A stretch of 64,000 bases of DNA. Source: Heliocidaris erythrogramma (lineage: Eukaryota > Echinodermata > Echinoidea > Camarodonta > Echinometridae). The stretch is from the NCBI GenBank assembly GCA_025617745.1, contig CM046858.1, positions 40,283,850 through 40,347,849 of the forward strand, in the 5' to 3' direction. Positions within the stretch are counted from its first letter, which is position 1, and each line of letters opens with the position of its first letter. The notes below the pieces were generated by a model, which worked only from the letters and a program-made list of their open reading frames with translations, made no database searches and was not told the DNA's origin. This document shows, piece by piece, positions 1 through 11,755 of this stretch. The translations under genes were made by a program, and so were the position numbers.

Positions 1-545
1 TCAACCCCAGGGCACTTCGCGACAGTGCTAGTGTATATACGTACACAGCGATCAACCACTCACTCAGATCAACACACGCGAGTGCGATAGACACTCACGT
101 CGAAGAAACTCACCAGATTTTCACCGAAAACAATTAAAATCACGTACTACACGTCCACCAGGATAAAATAAATCACAAAAACTTCCAAAACAAAGTGGAA
201 AGAACCGGGGAAAATAAACAGAAATGCACAGAAGATAAGAAATAGAGGAGAAATTAGACGTGCTAGGCTATACGAATACCGTATACCTAGCCGCTTTCGA
301 TTTCGCAACGAGAGTACAGTTCGAGTGCAAAAAATCCCTTGTTGCTGGGATACGTTGCTTTGAATATTCATTGCAGGCTCGTACGGATTTGAAGTGAAAT
401 GGCAAATAATGGGTCTAAAAGTCTTCTAAAATTCATAAACCTGAAATAGACTTTTGGTGAGAAGAAGTAATGAATGTTTTGATTGGCCCAAATATTTCTG
501 CATCTGCAGGCGAAGTTTGGGGTCATCAATCTTTCTAGTTTCTTT
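1..545. other. Upstream non-coding region, possible 5' leader sequence
   Basis: No supported coding region. The first 150 bases look leader-like (CA-rich, few ATGs) and could be a 5' non-coding exon or promoter-proximal sequence of the lin-28 gene, but no splice donor or start codon supports this. A hairpin lies at 263-290: CTAGG, a bulged C, TATACG, a five-base loop, then CGTATA and CCTAG. Function unknown. Confidence 0.3.
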
Positions 546-840
546 CCTGTCACTCTCTGAACTGAAGTTCCTATACTTTACTACAGGGTCAAAAGTTCAA
601 GGTCACACAGAATGTGCAGGGGTCAACCAATCATCACCAAAATCTAATCGATTCTTTCCTGTCACTTTCTGAACATTCCCTGAAAATTTGGTGCAAATCC
701 GTTCACCCGTTCTCTTGTTATCTTGTACACAAACAAACAAACAAACAAACAAACAAACAAACAAAAAAAAAAAAAAACAAACAAACATACGGAGCCCTTT
801 ACATAACCCTGCCGATTTCATCGGCGTGGGTAATAACAAT
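546..840 (+). repeat. Interspersed repeat with internal (CAAA)n, copy 1
   Basis: About 295 bp, closely matching a second copy at about 38530-38850. Shared landmarks are 'aaggtcacacagaat', 'caccaaaatctaatcgattc', 'ggtgcaaatccg', a (CAAA)n run at 729-785, 'cggagccctttaca' and a terminal hairpin CCGAT-ttc-ATCGG followed by 'cgtgggtaata'. The (CAAA)n length differs strongly between copies. No coding potential. The family is unnamed here; it could be the 3' end of a longer element. Confidence 0.7.
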
Positions 841-1820
841 GTATGTAAGCGTATATGGCTTCTGTGCATTATAACTGCTCTCCACACGAAAGCATATACT
901 CTTCCCATCATTGCGATTGGCCCTCTGTTTCTTGAGGTATTTCTCGCATAACTGAGCATTCCTAATTTGAAACGAAACTAAAAAGCGGAGAAGATGGAAT
1001 TCCAAAGTTTTTGTTTGCAAGTTTGCCCCTTGAATTTGACCTTTAACCTCAATGGTCATTTGGTCACCCGTTCAAAGAGCGGAGGAGCGTGAGAAATCTA
1101 TACCAACAACAGGTAGTGAAGTGCTAGTCTTTAGACACAGTCGTTCGGAAGAAATTTGTATATATTTCTATAGATTGACGAAAAACATTCGGAATCAATA
1201 ATGAAAACCCATTCGAAGCCGGTATAATGTAAGGTATTTTTGTATAGATTCAAGTATGACACAAAGGTAAGGGGGGTCACCCCTGAATAAATTATTGAGA
1301 CTTTTTGCCATTTCGGGAGCTTGTATGACGCAGAATCAGCCTAGATTGACACCAAATTTGTTGATGATAAACATACACCGATTACATTACTTATCAAAAA
1401 GTTAAAATGGTGTTATTGCATATGATTTTCGTTATAAATATTATTATGTTATTGTACGTAATTTATTTTCGCATTCATTTACTTAACGGACGCAGGAAAC
1501 GAAGAAAAACACTGAGACGTTTCTCTTTTATTACTTATGAAAAAAATATATAGATTTTACTTTCATTTTTCGATATTATATTTTTTCTTTCAATAAACCA
1601 GAATCTTTAATAATGAAGCTTTTGAAAACATTTAAGATGTTTTACTGAAAGAAATATCACTTTTTAATCATCGAATTGCATTGCAACCTATTCATAAACA
1701 AAATATATAATCAGTGCAGGTGTAATAGTCACGTTATATTTAATTTTAGATATTCATATTATCTCGATATACCCCATGTACCATAACAGCCAAAAAGCAA
1801 AGCAATTATATATATATATA
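841..1820. other. Non-coding AT-rich stretch
   Basis: Nothing recognisable: no long open frame, no repeat pair found within the window. It ends in a short (TA)n run at about 1807-1820 that forms the left target context of the Tc1-like foldback. Confidence 0.5.
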
Positions 1821-2635
1821 CACTAAAGGAAAAAAGAAACTTATAAAAGTTCAAGAGATCACCAAATTAAATTCTCTGCATGGAAATGTACCAAATTTGG
1901 ATATAATGTTGATTCAATGCATGGCTTTAAATGACAGTCAATAACAAAAAGTTTTCTTCAATGCCACAAAAGAAATGTGCACTGAAGCAAAGGACTCTCT
2001 AATCCCCAAGTCACAAAGACAAACTGCAGCCTTGTACACCATATGCATGTCAATGAATGAAACAAAAGAATTTCAAAAGGGATTTGCAAGTTCATATCCA
2101 AACAGATTAATAGCCAGTATGTCCACCTCTAGCTTGCTGGCAAGCTGTACACCGTCTTCGCATGCTTCCGATCAGATTCGCGATGGTAGCCTGGGGAACA
2201 TTGTTCCATTCCTCTTGCAGTGCTGCAATGAGCGTCTCCCTATTGATGGGTTGATTGTCACGCCTTGACACACGTCGACCAAGCTCTTCCCAGAGATGTT
2301 CAATTGGGGAAAGGTCTGGTGAACGGGCGAACCATGGCAGAACATCAATATCATCTTGCTCGAGGGGTGCAAATCCCTTTTGAAATTCTTTTGTTTCATT
2401 CATTGACATGCATATGGTGTACAAGGCTGCAGTTTGTCTTTGTGACTTTGGGATTAGAGAGTCCTTTGTTTCAGTGCACATTTCTTTTGTGGCATTGAAG
2501 AAAACTTTTTGTTATTGACTGTCATTTAAAGCCATGCATTGAATCAACATTATATCCAAATTTGGTACATTTCCATGCAGAGAATTTAATTTGGTGATCT
2601 CTTGAACTTTTATAAGTTTCTTTTTTCCTTTAGTG
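1821..2635. mobile_element. Tc1/mariner-derived foldback element
   Basis: Two arms of 268 bp, 1821-2088 and 2368-2635, are inverted copies with only about two mismatches. Both ends start CACTAAAGGAAAAAAG and abut TA-rich DNA, as expected for TA-targeting Tc1/mariner elements. The 279-bp spacer encodes the last part of a Tc1-like transposase on the minus strand. The near-identity of the arms suggests recent formation or gene conversion. The structure looks like one transposon 3' end joined to an inverted duplicate of the terminal region, which removed the rest of the transposase. Confidence 0.85.
2107..2367 (-). pseudogene. Tc1-like transposase, C-terminal fragment
   Basis: Reading leftward, the frame encodes DVLPWFARSPDLSPIEHLW and then about 55 more residues to a TAA at 2107-2109. 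The PARSPDLSPIEHLW-like block with its Glu is the region of the third catalytic residue in Tc1/mariner DDE transposases. The two Asp residues, the helix-turn-helix DNA-binding domain and the natural N-terminus are missing. The open frame continues upstream only because it runs into the inverted arm. It cannot encode an active transposase. Confidence 0.85.
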
Positions 2636-2832
2636 TATATATATATATATATAAATTATGTATAACAATGCGCCCTCCCGGCTATTACCATAATGGCTTT
2701 ATGGCAACACAAGGACTTGGGACCCTTGTTGTGCGGTTTATATATATATATATTCTCGCAATTTCTTTCACATTTGTATTTATTTCCACGAGATTTGCCA
2801 AAGCTGTTGTATATGTTATTTCCTTACACTTG

Positions 2833-2876
<44 letters not shown>

Positions 2877-3702
2877 TTTAGAGCTATTTGTTACACCGGA
2901 ATACGAGCAAAATCTAAAATATGCCAAATTTCTCGTTATAAATACTTAATCAACCATATATGGGATATTTTGATAACTGTGTGCGTACCTGGAATATGAA
3001 TATTATCGTTATAAATTTGTGTCAACATGCAGTATTTTTAAAGACATATTTTCATTCTTCAGCTAAGAAAGTTTCTCCTCTTGAACCCGCATGTTATATT
3101 ATTTGTCACTCGTAACTTAAATATATGTAAAGAGCTATTTTTTTTTCCAGCTAACATGCCTCCCTTTTAATTCGTATTTTCTTGGATCGGCAATTTCTGT
3201 TCCACACTATAATGTTGTTTTTTTAAAGCACCTTTTTATTAAGAAATAAAGGGAATATAATATCGAACGCGGTACAGTTATTGTTATTTATTTGTATTTT
3301 TTTCTACACAGGGGTCCGATGTGCCCGTGTATATTTTTTTATATTTTTCTATGGGACGCCTGTTAGTGTCGAGCTGTGTAATGATAAGAAGTCTCAGTAA
3401 GATATAAAACATAAACTGGATGATGATGATGTTCAAATGTTCTAGTTATGTTTGAATGTGTCTTCTTTCTAATAATACCAAATGTCATCTTAAAATAATG
3501 TTTTAATGTTATGGGTACACTAATTATTAAATTTCTTAGTAGAGTATTCATAAATCTTACAACATTTGACAAGTTTATTTTAAGATCACATTTGAAATAC
3601 CATTGAGCGTGCATTAAATGCTGTCAGGATTTTATTGGAAAAATGCTGGGTGTTAAAAAAAGAAAACATTGACACTTCTGATTGATAATAACTGAGAATT
3701 AT
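2636..3702. other. AT-rich non-coding stretch with (TA)n microsatellites
   Basis: Contains (TA)n at about 2636-2654, 2739-2753 and a longer run at 2834-2876. The remainder to 3702 shows no gene or internal repeat that I can support. Confidence 0.6.
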
Positions 3703-4199
3703 ACCTCGTATAAAATTGAGGTTTTTACATTGTACAGTTGAAGGATGTAACATTTATCGGGTTTTACGACATTTCTCTGAATACATTTCTTTAAATATTT
3801 CTCTGAATATCTAATTAGAATTTTCACTTTTTGAATAACCAAGACCACCAAAATCTGTGTGTATCAGTAATTATTCAGAAGGCAACAACTGCCATGGTGT
3901 GTTGCGCCGGTCATTTCTGCCAACCTTTTGCTGTCCAGTGTCGTTAATGAATTATGACTCTGGGTTAAAAAGGTGTTCTAGAATTTCAGCTGCAACACAC
4001 AATAGCAATTGTTGTGTTCTGAAATAATTGCTGGTACACACAAATTTTTGTGGCCTTAATTTTCAAGAAGTGAAAAATCTGATCAGATATTCAGAGCAAT
4101 ATTCAAAGAATAGTATTCAGAGATATGTCATAAAACTGCTCCCGATAAATTTTACATCCTTCAACTTTACAATGTTAAAACCTCAGCCTGATACGAGGT
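3703..4199. mobile_element. Foldback MITE, about 0.5 kb
   Basis: The left end reads ACCTCGTAT and the right end ATACGAGGT. Moving inward, the arms keep pairing: 'gttgaaggatgtaa' on the left against 'tttacatccttcaac' on the right, and 'atcgggttttacgac' against 'gtcataaaactgctcccgat'. No protein-coding capacity, so it is non-autonomous. Superfamily not assigned. Confidence 0.75.
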
Positions 4200-5994
4200 G
4201 TGATTTTCTAGTTATGAATGATAAAAAGTGTCCACAGTTTTTTTAAACACCTAGTAGAATGTGATTCATGCAAGCTTGTTCAGTTTCATCAGGGAAAGTC
4301 TCCAGAAGATTTTTGTTGTAAGATACATGTACATGTACAACCTTTATTCATAAACAAGAGGCCATACGAAGATATCCCTCCGGTATTTAAAGTAGAGTTT
4401 GCTGTGCTATCTTGTGAAGATTTAGTCATGAAGGTAACTAATATTTAAGAATTAAGATTCAAGTGCTTTCCAGTATATTGTAGCCTTCCCTTTTGCAGTA
4501 AGTGCTATTAGAAATGATTGAGAGAATTCCTTGTCAAATGTTCAACCTTGAAGTAAACTATACTGAGCACTTATGTATTGGTCAAGGAAGTGACCCGGCC
4601 TTATCTTCTATTGACCTTTCGCTATCTGACCTGACCTTTATTCTCAACGGAGAAATGTAAAACGGTAGCGGTGAACATCTACATACTAGTTCCTGCAATT
4701 GCCATTGGCTCAATGCACAGAATGGTTTTTGCAAGGGAACACACGAGGAGCTGCTGCTTTGTTGTAGATACCCGTCAAGGATGGTTTCGGCTCCAAATTC
4801 GAATACTTTAGATTATTTTAATATGGCAAAAAGGGAAAAAAAACATGTGAAGTTCTATGTAGATAGTTCAAATAAAAGAAGAAGCCATTCACTGTATTTA
4901 AACTTGGATGTAGGTTAATAAAATGTCATGTTAATATGTCAATTGTGTGTCTCTATTTTTCTGTTGTTGAAACATAAAGGTGTACAGTTCTAGGTGTATA
5001 AAAACAAATTTTATATTGATTTACATGATTTAAGTAATTGAAAACTTATACAGCCCTTCTGTCAGTCACTCAGAGCTTGATTAAAACTATGGTGGAAACG
5101 AGAATTACATATCAAGGATATATGAAGCATATGTTTCATGTGAAAAACAGATGCAATTTTGTAGAAGATTAATAAAAAGGAATTGTTTGCAATTCAAATC
5201 AGTCGTGGACGAAGAGATACATGTAGCTTAAAAACAGAAACTCAGCATGCTACTGTTAAAACTTACATGTAAAGAAGCTAGAATTCATATTTTGGAACAT
5301 GTGTATGCATATCTGTAAAGAGGAGCCCTTTACTAGAGAGTCTACAGCCCATCCCCAATTTTTAGATGATTCATCAAGACATTTTCGACAAGAGGTCTCC
5401 TTGGTAATCCTATAATCGTTATGAGAAACAACATATCTGATATTTTTCGAGTGTTATTGTGTAATAATAGTTTGCATGTTTGAGTGTGATGACTAAGCAT
5501 AGAGGCGGGTTGATATCGGTACTTTTACAAAGTATATTTTCAATTGGAGGGTAATCATTATGTCTTAGCACTTGTCATAACACTGGAATGAGTTTCTGAA
5601 AATGAAAGGACAGTCAATTAACATTCGCAAATTTGTATTCATTTATCTTTTGTAAAGTTTTAATGGATATAAAATTCAATAGATACCAATAATTTCTATT
5701 GGTGTAACATTTATGAACTCAATACAAGTGGGTTCATAGAACGTTACGTAATCGTTATTTGGGTAAGAAATTTTTTAAACCTCTTTAATTAAAAATGTTA
5801 AGTATATTTTATCTATGATCGTTGCACTTGTAGTTAATAACTTTTAATGGATGCTCCATCTGCATATATAACTGATTATGGAAAGTAGATGAGTAATATA
5901 CGGCTAGTCGAAGGTATTACGTCTCTTACGTTATCGACTACATCTAAGAAAAAAGATACTTAGATGTTATATATTCATTAGTTTACCGATAACT
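4200..5994. other. Non-coding stretch
   Basis: AT-rich with scattered short palindromes such as acatgtacatgt near 4326. Short open frames here lack family similarity, splice context or codon structure, so none is called. If the missing first lin-28 exon is in the window it could lie here, but I could not identify it. Confidence 0.45.
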
Positions 5995-6133
5995 GTCAAA
6001 AGGTATTTTCATGTGTTTTATTTGATAGCCAAATGTATTTTCGCGTGTTTTATTTGATAGTCAAATGTATTTTCACGTGTTTTATTTCATAGTCAAATGT
6101 ATTTTCACGTGTTTTATTTGATAGTCAAATGTA
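5995..6133 (+). repeat. 32-bp minisatellite upstream of lin-28 exon
   Basis: Four head-to-tail units begin at 5995, 6028, 6060 and 6092, with a partial fifth at 6124. The unit starts gtcaaatgtattttcacgtg and continues ttttatttgata. Units three and four carry the E-box CACGTG; unit two has CGCGTG and unit one CATGTG at the same position. It sits 80 bp before the exon acceptor. Confidence 0.9.
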
Positions 6134-6213
6134 GTTCACATGTACAAAGAGGCACAGACGTCACTTGACACTGAATTATATTTCGCTATGTTTGTGTGTG
6201 CTTTTTGAAACAG

Positions 6214-6428
6214 GGGGAGAAGGTGAAAGGGAAGGAGGTGGGGCGAGTGAGACGCTAACAGCAGCCGAGCAGGAGCGGGCAGATGAGGTACGGGCTGCCG
6301 CCGTGAAGGCGGCGGGAAATCAACTACCAGGCGAACTTTACAGGGGCAAATGCAAATGGTTTAGCCTGGCCAAATGCTACGGGTTTATAACCCCTGATGA
6401 TGGCACAGGGGATGTATTCGTCCACCAG
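6214..6428 (+). CDS. lin-28: Lin28 homologue, exon with N-terminus and first half of cold-shock domain
   Basis: Lin28 proteins bind let-7 precursors and mRNAs to control developmental timing and pluripotency. The exon follows an AG acceptor at 6212-6213, starts with two bases of a split codon and ends in phase 0 at CAG|GTGAG. It encodes about 71 residues: an acidic, Glu/Ala/Gly-rich lead of about 45 residues, then the cold-shock domain from RGKCKWF through an RNP1-like KCYGFI, the TPDDG loop and RNP2 VFVHQ. Aromatic RNA-contact positions (W, F, F, F, H) are kept. Odd points are WFS where the family usually has WFN, and Cys where RNP1 usually has Gly. There is no in-frame ATG in the exon and a stop lies upstream in the intronic extension, so the start codon is in an unseen 5' exon. 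Identity is near certain from the continuation at 53165 and 53620. Confidence 0.95.
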
Positions 6429-7442
6429 GTGAGAGGCCATTTTTCAATCAGTTTTTGCAACAAAGCTATTATCAATATTGAATATCTGGTAATCAGAGAG
6501 CAAGGTGAAGTATGGAGGTTAAATTCATCGTTTGATAAGAAACACCGGGTAAAAACGTTGCCAGTGGTATCATATGGAAAGGATGACATGGATGACGGTG
6601 GTGGGGATCATTGGGCATCGGCTCTACCAATAGAGCTCCTGTGGGGACCATTAGTCCACTTGGGCTGGTATATGTTACATATCACTGAGTGTTTAAATTT
6701 TGTATCCACAATACTCGTTCTATACCTCACACACATAGACACCCACCCACCCACACACACGCACACCAACCCACACCTCACACCCACACTATACTATTTC
6801 TCATCCCCGACATACATGTATCTCTTTTCTTCCGAGCTATGGCTACTTCTTTTTATGTACCCCTCCTCCTGTCTCCCTCTTTAAAAAACAAATCTTACTT
6901 TCTGATATTTCTAATGATAATCATGATCAGTATATTTAGTCATGCACACATGTACACATGTACAAATTTTTACACGTAAATTATATCAGCAGAAGCTAGA
7001 TCAATTGCAAGTTACATTAATCTGGGACGAGAAGAACAAAGTCCAGATGAATGGTAGATTCTTAATTCCAGGATATTATTTTTTTACTTTCTTTTACTTT
7101 CTTTGTAATATTTACTTGCATAAAAGTCTTGAAAATTACATATTAATTGAAATACATTTAAGTTTTTGCTCAATTTTGCTAATACACATGTACTTTAAGA
7201 GTTGACTAAGTGGTAAGTACTTGTGTGGGAAGTAATTACCAGTTGATTTAAAAGTCGTATTTAGTTCAATAAACCACCAGTATTGGCATTCTGAAAAAGG
7301 TGAAATCCACATGTCCGAAGTGATAATTGCTTCATTTTGTTCCCCAAAACCACATAACGCTAAAGGAGAGAAATTTGATGGTCTTATAGCTTTCAGTAGA
7401 TGATTGAGGAGTCCTTTTTTACACACACGCACACCCCAGACG

Positions 7443-7475
<33 letters not shown>

Positions 7476-7620
7476 GTGTGTGTCTCATCAACCGACGCAG
7501 GACAATTATTTTTTATTTATTATTTATTGATTATATTTTATATATATATATATATAAACACACACACACACACCCACAGATACAAACATAGAATTTATAT
7601 CTTGGAATAAAAATGAGTAA
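6429..7620. other. Intron start with CA/TA low-complexity tracts
   Basis: Microsatellite-like CA-rich tracts occur at about 6728-6795 and 7421-7485, the second grading into (TA)n and back to (TG)n, with another (TA)n-(CA)n at 7539-7573. No gene signal. Confidence 0.6.
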
Positions 7621-9034
7621 CATTGTACATGTACTAGGATGTCTTGCAATTTTGATTTGATTGATTACAAAGACCTGCCCTTGTATAACTCAAGAGATGT
7701 GACGTCAGTCTATAATCTCGAGGAAATGGCCGATTCTTGCTCCAAGATTAATCATGTTATATTTCGCATAGAAACAACATTATCTTTAAAAAAAAATGTA
7801 TTTTGGGAAAGAGTCCTCTCTGGATATATTTTAATCAAAAAATATGTCCAAATGTTTAACAATACCTTTCAATCATAAAATAAATGTTAATCTTGCTAAT
7901 CTAAAACCAAAAGCGATCACCATTTTCCTTAAATTTTCTTCAATTAAAAACTGGAACAGTTCTTATTAGTTTTATTATAGTATAATGTATTGTTGAAGTA
8001 TTTTGTTTAAAATGCTGTAGAAAAAGGACCAACCTAATTTGACTTATTTTATGCTTGTAGATGTAGGCCCTGAATAACTAAAACGAAGGGCCTTGGCCTG
8101 TGAAAAAGTATTGCAATTCTATTCCATAACGCAGTACTACAGAACAATAAGTTATGAAATATGAATCATAAATAAAACTTATACACTTTCCCATCTCCAT
8201 TTAATGTGGAAATAATACACATTAAAATTTAGAAATAGTATATATTAATCGCATCTCAGAGAATAATATTTCCATAAGAATGATTTCATACAGGTAACGT
8301 GCTTACACTTCCGGCGGTCTCATAATTCTTTTAACATATAGCGCTTTTTGACATTGAATGTATGATCCATCTTATTCTTCATCTCCTTTTCATATGAATA
8401 AAGCGCCGTATTTAAAATTTACTTGGCTTGTTGCTAGATCGAAAATTATTTCGTTAACTGCAGTAATGTAATATTCAGGAGAGCCATTTATTCATATCGT
8501 TTATATCTATGTATTTGTTTTGTTTTTTTGTTTTGTTTTGTTTTCTTTGTTTGTTGTTGTTTTACTTTTTGAGGGGGCGGGGTTCATGGCCATAATTATT
8601 TAGAGACGACGGACTGTATTGTATTTTGTTATTGCATGTTTTTCTCAGTTATTTTTCAAACGTTTTAGTGATGGTCTTTAATCCGCAAACGGAAGAAACT
8701 ATTGAAACCATGCTTTTTTTTGGTGATGGTCTTCAATCGTCTCTTACGTTGGCTGATTAAAGGTCTGAGAAAATGACATGTGCAAAATGAATATTCATCC
8801 TGTTTGCCCTCGCAAATGATTATTTGATTATTTGGTTGTAAGATATCTGGTTTGCATCTTGGTTTAGATTTCTTTATCCGTGATTGAATCACATTCGTGT
8901 CTTTATGAAGCATTTTAAGAAGGGTCTATGAACAATATTTAGGCACTTGCATTCCATAAGAACTTATTTCAAAGCCTACCCGTGGAATCGGTCTATAAAA
9001 TGGGGCGAATATTAACAAACAAAAGCATGGACCA
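7621..9034. other. Non-coding intronic stretch
   Basis: AT-rich. The only structure seen is a short GTTTT-rich run at about 8516-8560. No coding or RNA gene recognised. Confidence 0.5.
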
Positions 9035-9435
9035 TTCATCAAGTTTTATGGTCTCCCACTGAGGTGAAACTGTTAAAAACTTCAGTGTGAAAGTGCCATC
9101 CTGGCACAAGAATGATGTTGGTATAACATTTGAGTGTCATCATCCCCCACCAACAATGAAGTTTGTTAAAGATAGTTTTTATGGATTCCCAAGGAGGTTA
9201 AACAGTTAAAAACCCCAGTGTAAAAGTGTCATCCAAGAATGATGTTGGTGTGACATTGAGTGTCATCATCCCTTAATACCAATGATGAAGTATGTGAAAG
9301 AAAATTTTATGGATTCCCAAGGAGGTTAAACAGTTGAAAATCTCGGTGTGAAAGTGCCATCCTGGCACATGAATGATGTTTGTGTAACATTTGGGTGTCA
9401 TCGTCGCTCACCAATGATGAAGTATGTTAAAGAGA
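9035..9435 (+). repeat. Tandem repeat, three units of about 130 bp
   Basis: The marker 'atggattccc' (first unit 'atggtctccc') recurs at 9048, 9181 and 9309, giving periods of 133 and 128 bp. Each unit repeats 'gtgaaagtgccatcctggca', 'aatgatgtt' and 'gagtgtcatcatc' blocks in the same order with moderate divergence. No open frame runs through it. It may be a small satellite fragment. Confidence 0.85.
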
Positions 9436-11699
9436 ATAACCCCACCTGGTTAGATAAGAAGAGGGTGCGATGGGGCTCGGTTTCATCTGACGGATGACAC
9501 AAGTTTTCTGATGTTCCATTTTCTTTTCAGTATTCATTCGTCAGCTGGTGACTCTTGGTCCGTACAGGGATGTTAACCCCTTTCTGTTGTCGTTTTGTTA
9601 ATTGTGTATGATCGATGTATTTGAGGTATTCACTGATGGAAAAAATTTCATGCTGTTATGCATATATATTATGATATATTTATATGAATGTATCTTGATT
9701 AGCGTCCTCATAGAAACTACAAGCATTTCACGGGTGTCATTTTTTAAGGTTTCATCCACTTATCTTTCTTTTAAACTCACTTTTCAAGAAAAAAACACTG
9801 AAAAAACAAACAAATACAGGCCTACCTCTATATTCTACCTAATCTGTATATAGACTAAATGATAGCACAATATAATCCTTTGGGAAAGGTGGTATAAAAA
9901 GTTTTATATGTATTACATGTATTAGTAGTAGGCCGAGTATCTATCCAGAAACTATTATTCTAGGTTGGCCTTTCTTGTGCAAATTTCTTTGAACCGAATC
10001 TGATCTTACTCCTAAAGAGTGTCTGAATTTTGTTTGAAATGTCAAATGCTCACAAAACAGTAAATATAGAATAAATTTAACATTAACTATAAACCTTCAA
10101 AAGCAATGTGCTGAATTAGGAGATCTTCCAGCCACTTACCCGATATGGCAACAAAGTAACTCCAGTATAATTTTGAAGAGGGGATTTATGCATATGGACA
10201 ACATCTTATAGCACCAGGCAAGATCTCTTTCAATATTTTTTTTCCACCCACTAGATTTTTCTGGTTGAAATGAAAACTTACGATATAAAAAGGTCTTCAA
10301 AGTTCTATATTTCTTGAGTCGTGCCGTATGCACATTCGTAGAAATGTTATGCCGCTAGCAGGAAATTCCCTCACGATTTCCTCCACATTCGGCACCTGTG
10401 CCTCCCCAGTGCTCTCCCGTCATATCTACCAGTGCTCCCCCTTGATATTTCACAAACGAGCCCTTAAAGTCCACGCTCTATTCCACAATGTAGTTTCTCC
10501 TGGTTCAAGTTCAGATAGCACCGATGTAGTTCAACGTCCATTGTACTACGGAGATTCAGTTAGCTCACCCACCTATCCATGTACTGTGTGATAAAAAAAC
10601 TTCGGTCCCACACGCAGGGATTCGCGATGGCTGCAGAAACACGTGCTCCCGAAAATTTTCCATGATCACGCTTAGTATATTTTGTTGAGCTTGTATATAT
10701 GTATCAGTACAGACTACAATGACTAACACTTAAGTAATATTAAAGTTATTTTTTTTTCGTGTGACTGCCCATGGTGATTAAAGATATCACGAGCATAGCT
10801 GATAAATTTGAAGAAAATATTTCAGGCTTACTTTTGAGTGATTTAAAATCACATGAAGTGGTCACACCACTTACACAAGGATCAATAGACACCAAACTGA
10901 TCAACATTTGTTTAGGCCTTGTTGAAATATGTTGATTGGCTATGTTGTATATATTTTCCAATATAGCCTATACTTCTTGATCTTTCATGTAATTATTACA
11001 TGGTGTCAGGTGTCAGGATCATACATTGCTCTCTATAAATTTACATAGTATTTTAGGTCTACAGTTTTTAAATAACCAGTGCCCATTATGATTTCCTTGC
11101 ATTCACTTATGACCGACCTTATTCACCATTGGATCGGACATAAGATTTTGTAAATTGTATAAATCTATTTATTACAGTCTTTAATTGTAACACTCATTGC
11201 AAATAAACAAATCTGTATATCTGAAAGAACAGTTAAAGTGATTATTTGAAAGCCATCATTTATGAATTTCGGAAAGGGTATAATGTATCCGGAGTTGTGT
11301 AATATAAATGTATCTTCATGCAATGATAAATTGTTGAGAGACTTAAATATACCTCATTATTTGTATGTAAAGGAATACTCCTTCCTGAAAATGAATAATA
11401 TTTAATTCTTATTCATTTACTTCAGGTTCATTGAATGAATAAATGCTAAGCCCAAGGTAAAATATTTCCCGCTGTGTCAGACAGTTGAGTAGGGTGTACC
11501 ATTTTTGTTTAGGTCTGTATTCGGCGAGAAAGAAATGTTTGTTATGCCGATTTGTTTATTCATGAAATAAAATGACTTGTAATAAGAAAAACAGTTTGTC
11601 AACCTATTTGCAGATATTTGATAATGTTTGTCTTTGCTAGTTGAATATATTTTTATGTGCTATGCAAGAAATTATGTTGCCTCTAGAAGTTTGTTTATG
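9436..11699. other. Non-coding intronic stretch
   Basis: No gene or repeat pair recognised. The part at about 10320-10680 is visibly less AT-rich and keeps an 87-codon open frame, but the translation resembles no family I know and lacks supporting splice sites. Confidence 0.45.
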
Positions 11700-11755
11700 A
11701 TCTAAGATTTATTATTATAATTATTATTATTATTTTTTTTGGGGGGGGGGGGATT
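11700..11755. repeat. (TTA)n followed by poly-T/poly-G tract
   Basis: A simple-sequence tract: TTA-type repeats, then a T run and about twelve consecutive G at about 11740-11752. Confidence 0.85.

Noticed and set aside
4218-4448. 76-codon frame with several Cys and a possible donor
   Set aside because: No family resemblance and no partner exon; the composition matches the surrounding intron or intergenic sequence.
6165-6213. Upstream extension of the first lin-28 exon as an alternative start
   Set aside because: The frame has no ATG, only a TTG at 6165, and the AG at 6212-6213 is a good acceptor, so the extension is intron.
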